Position numbers and translations under genes: made by a program | Shown here: in pieces, positions 8,388-16,910 of the stretch | Layout: each line of letters opens with the position of its first letter | Numbering within the stretch: position 1 is the first letter of the stretch | Notes under the pieces: generated by a model | What the model was told of the DNA's origin: nothing | Seen by the model: only the letters and a program-made list of their open reading frames with translations | The model's database searches: none | Assembly: GCA_017517765.1 (NCBI GenBank) | Contig: JAFWYE010000010.1 | Location: 94,872-158,871 of the forward strand | Length of the DNA stretch: 64,000 nucleotides | Direction: 5' to 3' | Source: Bacilli bacterium | GTDB lineage: Bacteria; Bacillota_I; Bacilli_A; RFN20; DUOF01

Positions 8388-8735
8388 TTATTCATTTAAT
8401 AATTCATTACTAAGTTTTTTTACTTGCTCAGCATATTTTCTTTTATTTTTTTCTAACATACTTTTATAGATATAGTAGTTAACACTAACCATAGCTATAC
8501 CCACAAGTCCTATAACTATGCCAAGTATCATGTATTCAGCAAGGATAACTCCCATTGCCATACACATACCACTACCTAGAACTAATGAACCTATAGTGCC
8601 AAATACATAAGCAAATATAGCAGGTCCTTTTTTAACTTTGGCATCAAGTGCTCTAAGTTCATCTAATTTTGTAGGTTCTTTTTCCTCATAACTTTTTAAT
8701 GTTTTTTCTACATATTTTTTTTCATTCGTATTCAT
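8388..8735 (-). CDS. Small two-TM membrane protein, paralogue of 5251-5634
   Basis: A 115-residue protein with polar N-terminus (EKEPTKLDELRALDAKVKKGP), two hydrophobic helices (about 41-62 and 66-88) with a GxGM motif at the end of the first, and a basic C-terminal helix ending LSNELLNE. Closely parallels the protein at 5251-5634, including the LDxKVK word before TM1. Ribosome site AGGAGAG precedes the ATG. A terminator separates it from the two-component operon immediately downstream, so it may be made independently. Function unknown; homologues are sometimes labelled dihydropteridine reductase without visible support. Confidence 0.75.
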   Translation of the reverse strand: MNTNEKKYVEKTLKSYEEKEPTKLDELRALDAKVKKGPAIFAYVFGTIGSLVLGSGMCMAMGVILAEYMILGIVIGLVGIAMVSVNYYIYKSMLEKNKRKYAEQVKKLSNELLNE

Positions 8736-8831
8736 ATTAATCTCTCCTATCTTTAACTATATTCTAGAAGGTTAATATTAAAGTTTGATTTATTAATTGT
8801 TAAGATTTTGTAAATGTTGAATAAATTTTCA

Positions 8832-8859
8832 ATAAAAAAGCTCATTTTTCAATAAGCTT
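8832..8859 (-). terminator. Terminator behind the diacylglycerol kinase stub
   Basis: Minus strand: AAGCTTATT, GAAA tetraloop, AATGAGCTT (one G-U pair), then TTTTTT. It ends the plsC transcription unit. Confidence 0.75.
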
Positions 8860-8865
8860 ATTATT

Positions 8866-8997
8866 TTAAATTTTTGCAGTATACTCACTAATAAATTCTA
8901 AAGTATCTTCTCTATAAATTTCTTTAAAATTATTTTCCAAGCTTTGTTTATTATTATTTCCTGATAATGGATTATAAAGTACATAAATTGTTTTCAT
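8866..8997 (-). pseudogene. N-terminal remnant of a diacylglycerol kinase family gene
   Basis: A 43-codon reading frame starting MKTIYVLYNPLSGNNN, which is the nucleotide-binding start of the DagK/YegS lipid kinase family (the NPxSG word), and continuing into DTLEFISEY, which also fits the region ahead of the GGDGT active loop. It then stops; no continuation with GGDGT occurs in any frame before the next gene, and a terminator follows within 10 bases. It overlaps the 3' end of plsC by 26 bases. The most likely reading is a truncated, non-functional relic that once formed a lipid gene pair with plsC; a translated small peptide cannot be excluded. Confidence 0.6.
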
Positions 8998-9727
8998 TTT
9001 CTTTTTTTTCCTCACTTAAATTGTAATTTAATATTTTAATTACCATATCTCCTATCTCACATGTAGGAAGGTCTTCAATCTTTTCATATTCTATTGTATT
9101 TATATATGCCTTTATTATTGTCTTGTGAAAAGGTGTATTTTTAGCAATTTTTTCACTGCCATCTAAAGTAATAATAACTAATGGTGTTTTAGACTTTTGT
9201 GCTATCTTAAACACACAATTATGAAAAGGTAATAGTTCTCCATTTTTGCTTCTAGTACCTTCTGGATATACTCCAATTGAGGCAACATCATCATTAATTA
9301 GGTTAACAGCATGCTCTATTGTTTTATATGCATTTCTAGGATTTTCTCTATCAATGTCCATGAAGCAACATTTTTTTATAATTCTACCAAATATAGGAAT
9401 TTTAAAATTAGCTTTTTTTGAAATAAATGAAATATCATATTTTTTTAATATGTGCCAAGTGATTATAGGATCAAAATTAGAACGATGATTGCCTACCACA
9501 ACAAATCTAGTATTTTCAGGAATATTTTCGAATCCTACTAAATCAATCTTTATCCTACAAAGTTTAAGTCCAATACTTGTCCAACTATTTAATAAAAATC
9601 TGTAGAATTTATTATTTTTATTATATGTTTTATCCATATTTACAAATAAACTGCATATAAAAGTAAATAAGATATAACTAACGAATAATATGATAAAAGC
9701 AATAAATAAATTTATAATCGCCAACAT
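8972..9727 (-). CDS. plsC: 1-acyl-sn-glycerol-3-phosphate acyltransferase (PlsC family)
   Basis: A 251-residue membrane-associated acyltransferase that would add the second acyl chain to lysophosphatidate in phospholipid synthesis. An N-terminal membrane helix (IINLFIAFIILFVSYILF) precedes the catalytic HX4D motif in VGNHRSNFDPI and the substrate-binding motif GVYPEGTRSKNG. A third block around FGRIIKKCCFMDIDRENPR fits the family. Start ATG at 9727 follows GGAGGTAATT; the longer frame to 9796 lacks a ribosome site. It overlaps the diacylglycerol kinase stub downstream. Exact acyl donor (acyl-ACP or acyl-CoA) cannot be read. Confidence 0.9.
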   Translation of the reverse strand: MLAIINLFIAFIILFVSYILFTFICSLFVNMDKTYNKNNKFYRFLLNSWTSIGLKLCRIKIDLVGFENIPENTRFVVVGNHRSNFDPIITWHILKKYDISFISKKANFKIPIFGRIIKKCCFMDIDRENPRNAYKTIEHAVNLINDDVASIGVYPEGTRSKNGELLPFHNCVFKIAQKSKTPLVIITLDGSEKIAKNTPFHKTIIKAYINTIEYEKIEDLPTCEIGDMVIKILNYNLSEEKKENENNLCTL

Positions 9728-9814
9728 AATTACCTCCAAAATGCAACTAATATGCATTCTAGAACTTATGTCAAAAATTGTCAAATAAAGTAACATTTGA
9801 ATTATTATAATTCA

Positions 9815-9840
9815 AATAAAAAGAACCAATATGGTTCCTT
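9815..9840 (-). terminator. Terminator after the amidase-like gene
   Basis: AAGGAACC / GGTTCTTT around a short loop on the minus strand, followed by TTATTTG. Confidence 0.7.
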
Positions 9841-10676
9841 TATGAATTTATTATTGGTTTTAATTTACTCCATGTTTTATTTCCTACTATTCCATCTACA
9901 ACTAATCCATTATCTTTTTGAAATAGTTTAACTGCCTCTAATGTTTTATTTCCAAATATTCCATCAATTGTTCCTGGATTGTATAATCTAGAAAATAACT
10001 TATATTGAAGATAATTAACTATATCTCCTTTACTCCCTTTTTTTATTAAAGGATAATTCCTATTTTTACTAGACTTATAAGTAACTCCTAAATATCTACA
10101 TACACCTTTACAACACTCTTCTCCTACCTCTTTTTGAAAGTCAGGATCCATCATTCTTTTTGCCTCCAATAGATTAGTCATAAAACCTGATTCTACTATA
10201 ACAGAGGGACAACTCACTGCATATAACATATAATAATTTCCTTTTATAACTCCTCTATTTCTTTGCTTAGTACCATCATCTAAAAAGCTTAATATATTAT
10301 TTGCTAATACCTTAGATTTTTCTCTTTCAGGACTTAAGTTAGAATATATAACTTCAAACCCATTAACACTATTAAATTTAGTTCCATCACCATATCCATT
10401 ATAAGCAAACGTAACTAAGAGATTTGGTATTTTATTATTTACAATTTGTGCCCTAGTAGAAAGACTAACATCATAATTACTAGGTTTAACATCTAATACT
10501 CTAAATCCTTGTCTTTTACATGCTTCTAAAAAATATCTTTTTGCTTCCTTGTTGAATTCATTTTCATAAAAACTTCTTCCAATTTCAGAAATATATGGAG
10601 TTCTTTTTCCTGGTGTAGCAAGAGGTGCTAATCCATGTTCATCATTACCCGCTATTAAATATTCATTATTATTCAT
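9840..10676 (-). CDS. Amidase_3-type N-acetylmuramoyl-L-alanine amidase homologue with peptidoglycan-binding domain
   Basis: A 278-residue protein. Residues 1-200 follow the Amidase_3 fold of zinc amidases that cleave the stem peptide from MurNAc: NDEHG holds the first ligand His, GKRTP and YENEFN the Glu, and VESGFMTN the catalytic Glu. The third ligand, normally His in the SIHxN strand, is Ala in VTFAYNGYG, so the zinc site looks incomplete. Residues 205-275 form a PG_binding_1 domain (GSKGDIVNYLQYKL ... GIFGNKTLEAVKLFQKDNGL). No signal peptide is seen. I recall a clostridial subfamily with the same VTFAYN word, so this is probably a conserved variant and not a decayed gene. The ribosome site is AGGAAGTG. 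Catalytic activity is uncertain. Confidence 0.8.
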   Translation of the reverse strand: MNNNEYLIAGNDEHGLAPLATPGKRTPYISEIGRSFYENEFNKEAKRYFLEACKRQGFRVLDVKPSNYDVSLSTRAQIVNNKIPNLLVTFAYNGYGDGTKFNSVNGFEVIYSNLSPEREKSKVLANNILSFLDDGTKQRNRGVIKGNYYMLYAVSCPSVIVESGFMTNLLEAKRMMDPDFQKEVGEECCKGVCRYLGVTYKSSKNRNYPLIKKGSKGDIVNYLQYKLFSRLYNPGTIDGIFGNKTLEAVKLFQKDNGLVVDGIVGNKTWSKLKPIINS

Positions 10677-10731
10677 ATATTCACTTCCTAAATTATGATA
10701 TGAATAAAATTAATATTGGTTAATATAAATT

Positions 10732-10758
10732 AAAAAAAGCATAGAGTTACTATGCTTT
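10732..10758 (-). terminator. Terminator of the ABC transporter operon
   Basis: AAAGCATA / TATGCTTT (arms 10736-10743 and 10751-10758) followed by a T-rich run on the minus strand. Confidence 0.8.
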
Positions 10759-10765
10759 TTACTTT

Positions 10766-13063
10766 TTATTCCATTGGAGTAATTTCTAATGATGATGTAT
10801 ATCCATCATCCACGATATTTATATTAAGCTTTTTACTACCATAAGTAGATAAATCATAATCTACATCACGGTATGTAATAATATTACCTTCTGTAATATA
10901 AATGTATTGATCAATTTGGAAGTATTTTACTTGGTTATAATCAATAAGATGAACCCAATTTGTTATATAATTAGAAGCATCTTCAATTGAGTAATAATAA
11001 GCATTCATATCTTCATTATACTCAAAATCATCTGTGTTAAATACTACTGGTTCACCAGCATTATTAAACATATGAGTATTAATTATCATACCAGGATATA
11101 ATCCTTTAAAATAATAGTATACAATTCCATTATTATCATAGGCATGAAAAATTTGTACATTTGGTATTTCTTCAACAAATGCATTATTTAACCCAAATGT
11201 ATAGAAACCACCTAATTCAACGTATTGATTTTCCTCTAGTGGTTGATCAATACATGCAGTAACTAATCCATTACTTAAACAAATTCTATTTTCATAATTT
11301 TCATAATCAACAGGAACATTGACAATATTATTATCATTAGGAAGTAATTTCATATCATTTTGAATTAATATATGATATCCATTTGGCACTTTAACTTGTG
11401 CATATTTTATTGAAGAATCCCAAATAATAACTTCACCATTTCTTATATCTTCATCAGTTAGGGTGAACTCATATTGTTTGGCGTCATTATGTAAAGTATA
11501 TGTTACATTTACTTCTAACTCAAAATAAGTTTTCCAATCACCTATATCAGTTTTTAAGATAGGAATACCATCTGGCCCTGTAAGATAGGCAGAGTCTGAC
11601 AAATTGCCTTTATTAATATTTTTATCAAGATATACAATTTCTACTAGAGATACACTAGTATCTACAATTGGTTTACCAATATATGTATATGTACCAGCAT
11701 TATATACAATATCCTCTTTAAATAGAGGCACTCTATAAGGTACCTTTCTTCCTTGATATGTGAAAGTACCATTTATAATCGAAGTTGAAAAAGTTTGATT
11801 TATAGGATGAGTAATAGTATGAATTACATTTTCTTCACTATCATATAAATCTATACTTAACATATCAGTTTCATTTTCATATACAGATATATTAAATGTT
11901 GAACCTTCTAATTCAACTGAAATTATACTATTATCATATACGTTATAGTCATTCTCTATACCACTTGAAATTATTTCATTTGTAAATGAATGAATTCGTG
12001 TTACATTAAATTCGATAGGTATAGATGCAGAATAATCAATTTCATAATAGTGATTATATGTATCATTACCTAGGTTATTTGTAACCAAATTATCAATATA
12101 CACCCATTCATCTTGTTCATTTAGAGTTATCATTCCTAGGAAGTTTATTTTGTTAGTCATTGAGCTACCACTAGTGATAATTTTATTGACTTTATCATAA
12201 AGATAGCTAGGGCGATAATAATATTCACCATTTAAAGTGAGCTCAAGATACCCATAATCATTTCGAATGTTTTTTCCCTCTAAGATAAAATTCTCATTTT
12301 TATTAATTTTATACAAATTACTTGTGCCATTGTAATGATAGATAACATTCATATAATATGAATCATCATTATTTAGTAAAATATATTCTCTACTTTTATT
12401 TTCATATGAATATTTTCTTCCTGATGCTACTAATTCATTAGTTGACATTGAATATATTTCATATGAAAGCTCAACCCCATCAATAGCAACATACACTTGA
12501 TCCATTCTTAAAGCAACTTGACTAAGTTTTGCAATACCAGTTACTAAATCTTCTTTATCAATATTTATTTCAAACTTTTTATATCCAGGTAGAGTAAATT
12601 TAATTATCTCATCATGTTCTCTAGAAGGTAAATTAAACGTAAATGTATTTTTCTTGCCAAGCTTTAAATTAGAAATGTTTGGATTATCCTCAAATACTAT
12701 TCCTTCAAGAGTTTTTACTCCTTCTATAGTAATTTCTACCTCAGCATCTAATTCAACTCCAAAATCAACTGTTTTAGTGATTGTAGGACTATTCATTTCG
12801 CTTGTAGGTATGTATACAGTAATTGATTTTAAATCTTCATAAGATAAAGTAATATATACATCTTTAATAGAATTAATTTTATGAGTGTATTTACCAGTTG
12901 ATTCATCATAACTACCATTACCATAATTGCTAGAAAAATTAGGAGTAACTTCGCTATCAACCTCTAATATTATCGTTCTTTCTTCCTCAATTGTAGGAGT
13001 GCTACAAGCACTAATCGCAAGTGCAGATAAAATAAGAAATATTGATTTTGATTTTTTATTCAT
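10766..13063 (-). CDS. Large lipoprotein of a MacB-type ABC transporter operon
   Basis: A 765-residue secreted lipoprotein: signal peptide IFLILSALAI ending in a lipobox SAC (Cys about residue 20), then a long beta-rich body with many Tyr, Asn and Val residues and no enzymatic motif I recognise. Several roughly 70-90 residue stretches end in ITLNGEYYYRPSYLYDK-like or VPNGYHILIQ strands, suggesting tandem Ig-like or carboxypeptidase-regulatory-like domains. ATG at 13063 is chosen because AGGTGA ends 5 nt upstream; a GTG nine bases earlier directly abuts the permease stop. As last gene of the operon it is likely the extracytoplasmic partner or substrate-capture component of the transporter; this is inferred from position only. 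Confidence 0.8.
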   Translation of the reverse strand: MNKKSKSIFLILSALAISACSTPTIEEERTIILEVDSEVTPNFSSNYGNGSYDESTGKYTHKINSIKDVYITLSYEDLKSITVYIPTSEMNSPTITKTVDFGVELDAEVEITIEGVKTLEGIVFEDNPNISNLKLGKKNTFTFNLPSREHDEIIKFTLPGYKKFEINIDKEDLVTGIAKLSQVALRMDQVYVAIDGVELSYEIYSMSTNELVASGRKYSYENKSREYILLNNDDSYYMNVIYHYNGTSNLYKINKNENFILEGKNIRNDYGYLELTLNGEYYYRPSYLYDKVNKIITSGSSMTNKINFLGMITLNEQDEWVYIDNLVTNNLGNDTYNHYYEIDYSASIPIEFNVTRIHSFTNEIISSGIENDYNVYDNSIISVELEGSTFNISVYENETDMLSIDLYDSEENVIHTITHPINQTFSTSIINGTFTYQGRKVPYRVPLFKEDIVYNAGTYTYIGKPIVDTSVSLVEIVYLDKNINKGNLSDSAYLTGPDGIPILKTDIGDWKTYFELEVNVTYTLHNDAKQYEFTLTDEDIRNGEVIIWDSSIKYAQVKVPNGYHILIQNDMKLLPNDNNIVNVPVDYENYENRICLSNGLVTACIDQPLEENQYVELGGFYTFGLNNAFVEEIPNVQIFHAYDNNGIVYYYFKGLYPGMIINTHMFNNAGEPVVFNTDDFEYNEDMNAYYYSIEDASNYITNWVHLIDYNQVKYFQIDQYIYITEGNIITYRDVDYDLSTYGSKKLNINIVDDGYTSSLEITPME

Positions 13064-13072
13064 ATGCTTCAC

Positions 13073-14758
13073 CTACCTATTCTCTACCAATACATCTAAT
13101 ATTGGTTTGTTTGCAACATTATGACATGCAACATAAGCAAATATAATTGAAATAATTGTATTAACTATTACAAGAGCTCCAAATGCTACTAAGATGAATA
13201 TTGGATTCAAAGATAAGTCTATTGTTATAATAGCAGCGGCCTCAGATGACATAATCATTTTAAATAAATAACAAATGCCACCACATATACCTCCTCCAAA
13301 TATAGCAGTCCAAATATATGAACGCTTAAATATTTGGAATATTTCAATAAAGTATAATCTAGTTACTTCCTTATTTTTCATACCAATAGCTCTAGATAAT
13401 CCAAGGTAATTCTTTCTGGATTGTACAGAGTAGTGAATTGTATTATATAAGTTTAGTAGTGTAGCAAAGAAAATAATTCCTCCAAATATTGCTAGTATGA
13501 TACTTATATAAGTAAATACAGTATAAAACATACGATAATTTTGAAATGTTTCTGACATATATGATGAAGTTGCATTTATTTCTTCACTTGAAGTAGAAGA
13601 TTTTTTAAGTAAGTCATCAATAATGCTTACTGCGCTATTTGCTTCTCCATAACTATCAAATTCAACAAGCAATTTAGAAGTTACAAGTGAATTGCCATTA
13701 GAAGTTGTACTTGCACCCATACCACATGGAATAAATAGTCTTTGATCCATAGTAGCATTCTTTGACAAAGTTATTATATCATTTGGATAATAGAAAACGT
13801 TTCTAGAATAATTCATACCATCACTCTCATTAACTTCAATTGAAATTAATTCAGGAATATATGATTTCTCAGTTGAAGTATATACAGAATCTGTAGTAAG
13901 CCAAAAATAAGTGTCATATATATGGTTATTAGAATCAGAAGGAGCTGTAGATCTTCTTGGAGAAGTCTTATATATATTAGAATCATATACACCTACAATA
14001 GTAAATTCTTTAAATATATTAACTGGTATATTGTTATATGCAGAAAAATCACCTGTTATAGATGTTTTAGATGTAGTAATTTCCCCATTTGTACTAAGTT
14101 GATAGTTTAGGGTGATTTTTTTACCAATGATAGTAGTATCTAAATTATAATGTGCTAAGAAATTACTTGATACCATAATTTCCTTATTAGAATTTTCACT
14201 AAATACTGAACCTGCTATTAGAGGGTTACCATTAGTTGCAGCATCATTATCTGATCTTAAAAATATATTATCATTAGACTCAGAATCGATAACTAAAATA
14301 CCTACTTTTCCAGAGCCATTATATCCATCTCCTTCGATGGATAAATTTTTATCTAATGCAAAAGTGTTTCCATCTAATACTACATTAAATCTAGGAGAAG
14401 ATATTTCTGTTGATGACTCATCATCCCAAATTCTATATGAGTTTTCAAAAGTATATTGATTGTATTTAATGATTGTGCTTACTCCATCAATATCATAAAT
14501 TTTATCAATATAAGACTCATGAATTGCTCCAGAATATGAATCCTGGGTATATTGATTAGACATTTCTATATTAAATACTCTAATAGAAGCATCTTTATTT
14601 ACTTCTTTATTTAAATCAATGTGAAAGGCAATAACTATAAATAATAATGGCATAAGTAATATTAATCCAAAGCTTATTCCTCTTACAGTGCTTCTAGTAG
14701 TTTTCTTCCTTGACTTTAAGCTTATTTTTGAAAGTCTAAAATAATCTTTTAATTTCAT
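13073..14758 (-). CDS. FtsX/MacB-type ABC transporter permease
   Basis: A 561-residue permease: one N-terminal membrane helix (FGLILLMPLLFIVIAFHI), an extracytoplasmic domain of about 350 residues, then three C-terminal helices of the FtsX domain (FTYISIILAIFGGIIFFATLL, YIWTAIFGGGICGGICYLF, FGALVIVNTIISIIFAYVA). The segment YLGLSRAIGMKNKEVTRLYF between helices is the conserved cytosolic coupling motif of MacB/FtsX permeases. Its ATG directly follows the TAA of the first permease (TAAATG), indicating tight coupling. Such transporters work by mechanotransmission, not by moving substrate through the membrane; typical cargoes are antimicrobial peptides or lipoproteins, but the cargo here is unknown. 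Confidence 0.88.
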   Translation of the reverse strand: MKLKDYFRLSKISLKSRKKTTRSTVRGISFGLILLMPLLFIVIAFHIDLNKEVNKDASIRVFNIEMSNQYTQDSYSGAIHESYIDKIYDIDGVSTIIKYNQYTFENSYRIWDDESSTEISSPRFNVVLDGNTFALDKNLSIEGDGYNGSGKVGILVIDSESNDNIFLRSDNDAATNGNPLIAGSVFSENSNKEIMVSSNFLAHYNLDTTIIGKKITLNYQLSTNGEITTSKTSITGDFSAYNNIPVNIFKEFTIVGVYDSNIYKTSPRRSTAPSDSNNHIYDTYFWLTTDSVYTSTEKSYIPELISIEVNESDGMNYSRNVFYYPNDIITLSKNATMDQRLFIPCGMGASTTSNGNSLVTSKLLVEFDSYGEANSAVSIIDDLLKKSSTSSEEINATSSYMSETFQNYRMFYTVFTYISIILAIFGGIIFFATLLNLYNTIHYSVQSRKNYLGLSRAIGMKNKEVTRLYFIEIFQIFKRSYIWTAIFGGGICGGICYLFKMIMSSEAAAIITIDLSLNPIFILVAFGALVIVNTIISIIFAYVACHNVANKPILDVLVENR

Positions 14759-16081
14759 TTATGCCACCTCACTTATAACAGACATTGGATCTGTCTTTGC
14801 AATTTTTGACATGCTTTCTCTAGCAAATAATAAAGTAAATGCAACAAAGAATAATAAAACAACAATTGGCACATAAATTGGTAAGTTAAACACTGTAACA
14901 TAATCAATTTCTCTAAGATAATCTGAGAACATAGAATTAATTATTATAGTATTTAAATTAGACAATAATCCTTTAAATATGAATATAGTTAAAAAAGCCA
15001 ATATAATACCTGATACAATAGTAGTAATAGATTCTAGTTTTATCGTTGATTTTAAATCTTTTTCATTTAAACCCAGAGCCTTTAATAAACCGATAAATTT
15101 CTTGTTTTTATCTACAGAAATCATAATAGTATTTGCAAGAGAACCAATTGATAATAAAATTAGTATTAGACATAAAAATGATGCAATACCTATAACTGCT
15201 ATACCAATTACATTTGTCATTTTCATATCATTAAGAGCACTGCATGATACTGAATCTCTATCACTAGGCTTAGGCAATACACTACTTATGTCTTTAACAA
15301 AAGCATCTAATTTATCTAGTAATTCTTCATTACTAAAGTTAGTTCTTGTTACAGTATAATAATATATTGCAGATTGAGCATAAAAATCTTCTACATTATT
15401 AAACATATAATTTACATCAATAATTAAGTCAACAGAATCCTTTAACGGTTTAGCATAATAACCATAACTACTAACGTCCATTTCTTTTAATTTATAGATT
15501 CCTTTTACTTTAAAACTCATATTTTTAGTAATATAGTTATACTCTCCTGAAGAAGGAATTATATATTCTAGTTGATATTCTATTTCATCACCTGGATTAA
15601 GTTTAATTCCAGTTTGATTATAATATTCATTAGCAAAACTTGTTGATACTAAAACAGCATTTGTATTTGTATCTAAAGAGCTTACATTACTTCCCTCAAT
15701 AATCTCATAGTAATAATTGATAGGAAATCTGTGATCGCTAATTGCATATGTTTGATTGTAATCATTATGATATATAGAATAATCTATTATCGATTTATGC
15801 AACATGATTTTTTGATCTAATGCATCATATACTTGCTTATTTAAAACTTTTCCATCCCCAAGATTTTCATACAAATAGTATTCAGTTTGGATCGGTTCAT
15901 CTGAACTTTGATAATATTCTTTTATGATGGAAGTCATATTATTTGAAAAAGATATACCAATACATAATATAGTCATTATAAGCAATGAAATTATATATAC
16001 AATAATCGTAGTTAGGATGGATCTAGATTTATTGTTTTTTATATTATGTAAAGATAGCTTATATCTATCTATAAATTTCAT
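14759..16081 (-). CDS. FtsX/MacB-type ABC transporter permease
   Basis: A 440-residue permease with an N-terminal helix (ILTTIIVYIISLLIMTILCIGISF), an extracytoplasmic region of about 230 residues, and a C-terminal FtsX domain (GIAVIGIASFLCLILILLSIGSLAN, then KFIGLLKALGLNEKDLKSTI as coupling segment, then two more helices). Start and ATPase stop share one base (TAATG), so the ATPase and this permease are translationally coupled. With the following permease it would form a heterodimeric membrane unit. Confidence 0.9.
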   Translation of the reverse strand: MKFIDRYKLSLHNIKNNKSRSILTTIIVYIISLLIMTILCIGISFSNNMTSIIKEYYQSSDEPIQTEYYLYENLGDGKVLNKQVYDALDQKIMLHKSIIDYSIYHNDYNQTYAISDHRFPINYYYEIIEGSNVSSLDTNTNAVLVSTSFANEYYNQTGIKLNPGDEIEYQLEYIIPSSGEYNYITKNMSFKVKGIYKLKEMDVSSYGYYAKPLKDSVDLIIDVNYMFNNVEDFYAQSAIYYYTVTRTNFSNEELLDKLDAFVKDISSVLPKPSDRDSVSCSALNDMKMTNVIGIAVIGIASFLCLILILLSIGSLANTIMISVDKNKKFIGLLKALGLNEKDLKSTIKLESITTIVSGIILAFLTIFIFKGLLSNLNTIIINSMFSDYLREIDYVTVFNLPIYVPIVVLLFFVAFTLLFARESMSKIAKTDPMSVISEVA

Positions 16082-16776
16082 TATTTAAATAACTCCTCAT
16101 ATTTACTCATATAACTAGCAGTTGCTACTCCATCCTTAATTTCAATTATATTATCTGCATTTTTAGCATCTTCCATATTATGAGTAACTAGTATTACAGA
16201 TTTTCCTTTTTTTACAATTTCCTTTAGTAAATTCATAACCTCAGCACCATTTTGGCTATCTAGGTTACCTGTGGGTTCATCTGCTAAAACTATATCAGGA
16301 TTAGAAACTAATGCTCTAGCAATACTTACACGTTGTTTTTGCCCTCCTGAAAGTTCACTTGCTTTCTTTTCAATTTTATCTTCCAAACCAAGCTCTTTTA
16401 TAATTTCTATAGCTTTTTCTTCTCTTTCTTTTTTATTCATTCCAGCAATAGTTAAAGGCATAGCCACATTTTCTAAAACAGTAAAAGTAGGCTCTAAATA
16501 AAATGATTGAAAAACGAACCCAGTTGTTTTATTTCTATATTCAGCAAGTTGGTTTTTATTTAAGTCATTTAAAATAACACCATTTGACTCTATAGTCCCA
16601 CTAGTAGGACTATCTAAAGCACCAATAACATTCATAAGTGTTGATTTACCACTACCACTTTTACCTAATATTGCAGTAAATTTACCCTCTTCTATAACTA
16701 AATTTACATCTTTTAAAGCATGAACTGCTCCTTCATCTTTACCATAAATCTTATTTACATTTCTTAAAATAATCAT
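16081..16776 (-). CDS. ABC transporter ATP-binding protein (MacB/LolD type)
   Basis: A 231-residue ATPase. Walker A is GKSGSGKST, the Q-loop VFQSFYLEP, signature LSGGQKQR, Walker [13 protein letters not shown], and the switch His lies in LVTHNMED. The DEPTGNLDS wording and length place it with the MacB/LolD/FtsE group that pairs with FtsX-type permeases, which indeed follow. ATG at 16776 is preceded by GGAGG at 8 nt; an ATG five codons earlier overlaps this ribosome site. First gene of the operon. Confidence 0.95.
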   Translation of the reverse strand: MIILRNVNKIYGKDEGAVHALKDVNLVIEEGKFTAILGKSGSGKSTLMNVIGALDSPTSGTIESNGVILNDLNKNQLAEYRNKTTGFVFQSFYLEPTFTVLENVAMPLTIAGMNKKEREEKAIEIIKELGLEDKIEKKASELSGGQKQRVSIARALVSNPDIVLADEPTGNLDSQNGAEVMNLLKEIVKKGKSVILVTHNMEDAKNADNIIEIKDGVATASYMSKYEELFK

Positions 16777-16882
16777 TTTATCTTCCTCCATATAAAAATT
16801 ATGATTTTTATAATCACAATTTTATTATAATAAAAAGAATGTAAATTAGATAATATATTAAAAAAATTTTAAAATCTATAAT

Positions 16883-16908
16883 AAAAAAAGGAACATTTAT
16901 GTCCCTTT
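16883..16908 (-). terminator. Terminator after the C39-like protein gene
   Basis: Minus strand AAAGGGAC / GTTCCTTT (one mismatch) followed by TTTTTATT; the stop codon lies just before the arm. Confidence 0.7.
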
Positions 16909-16910
16909 AA

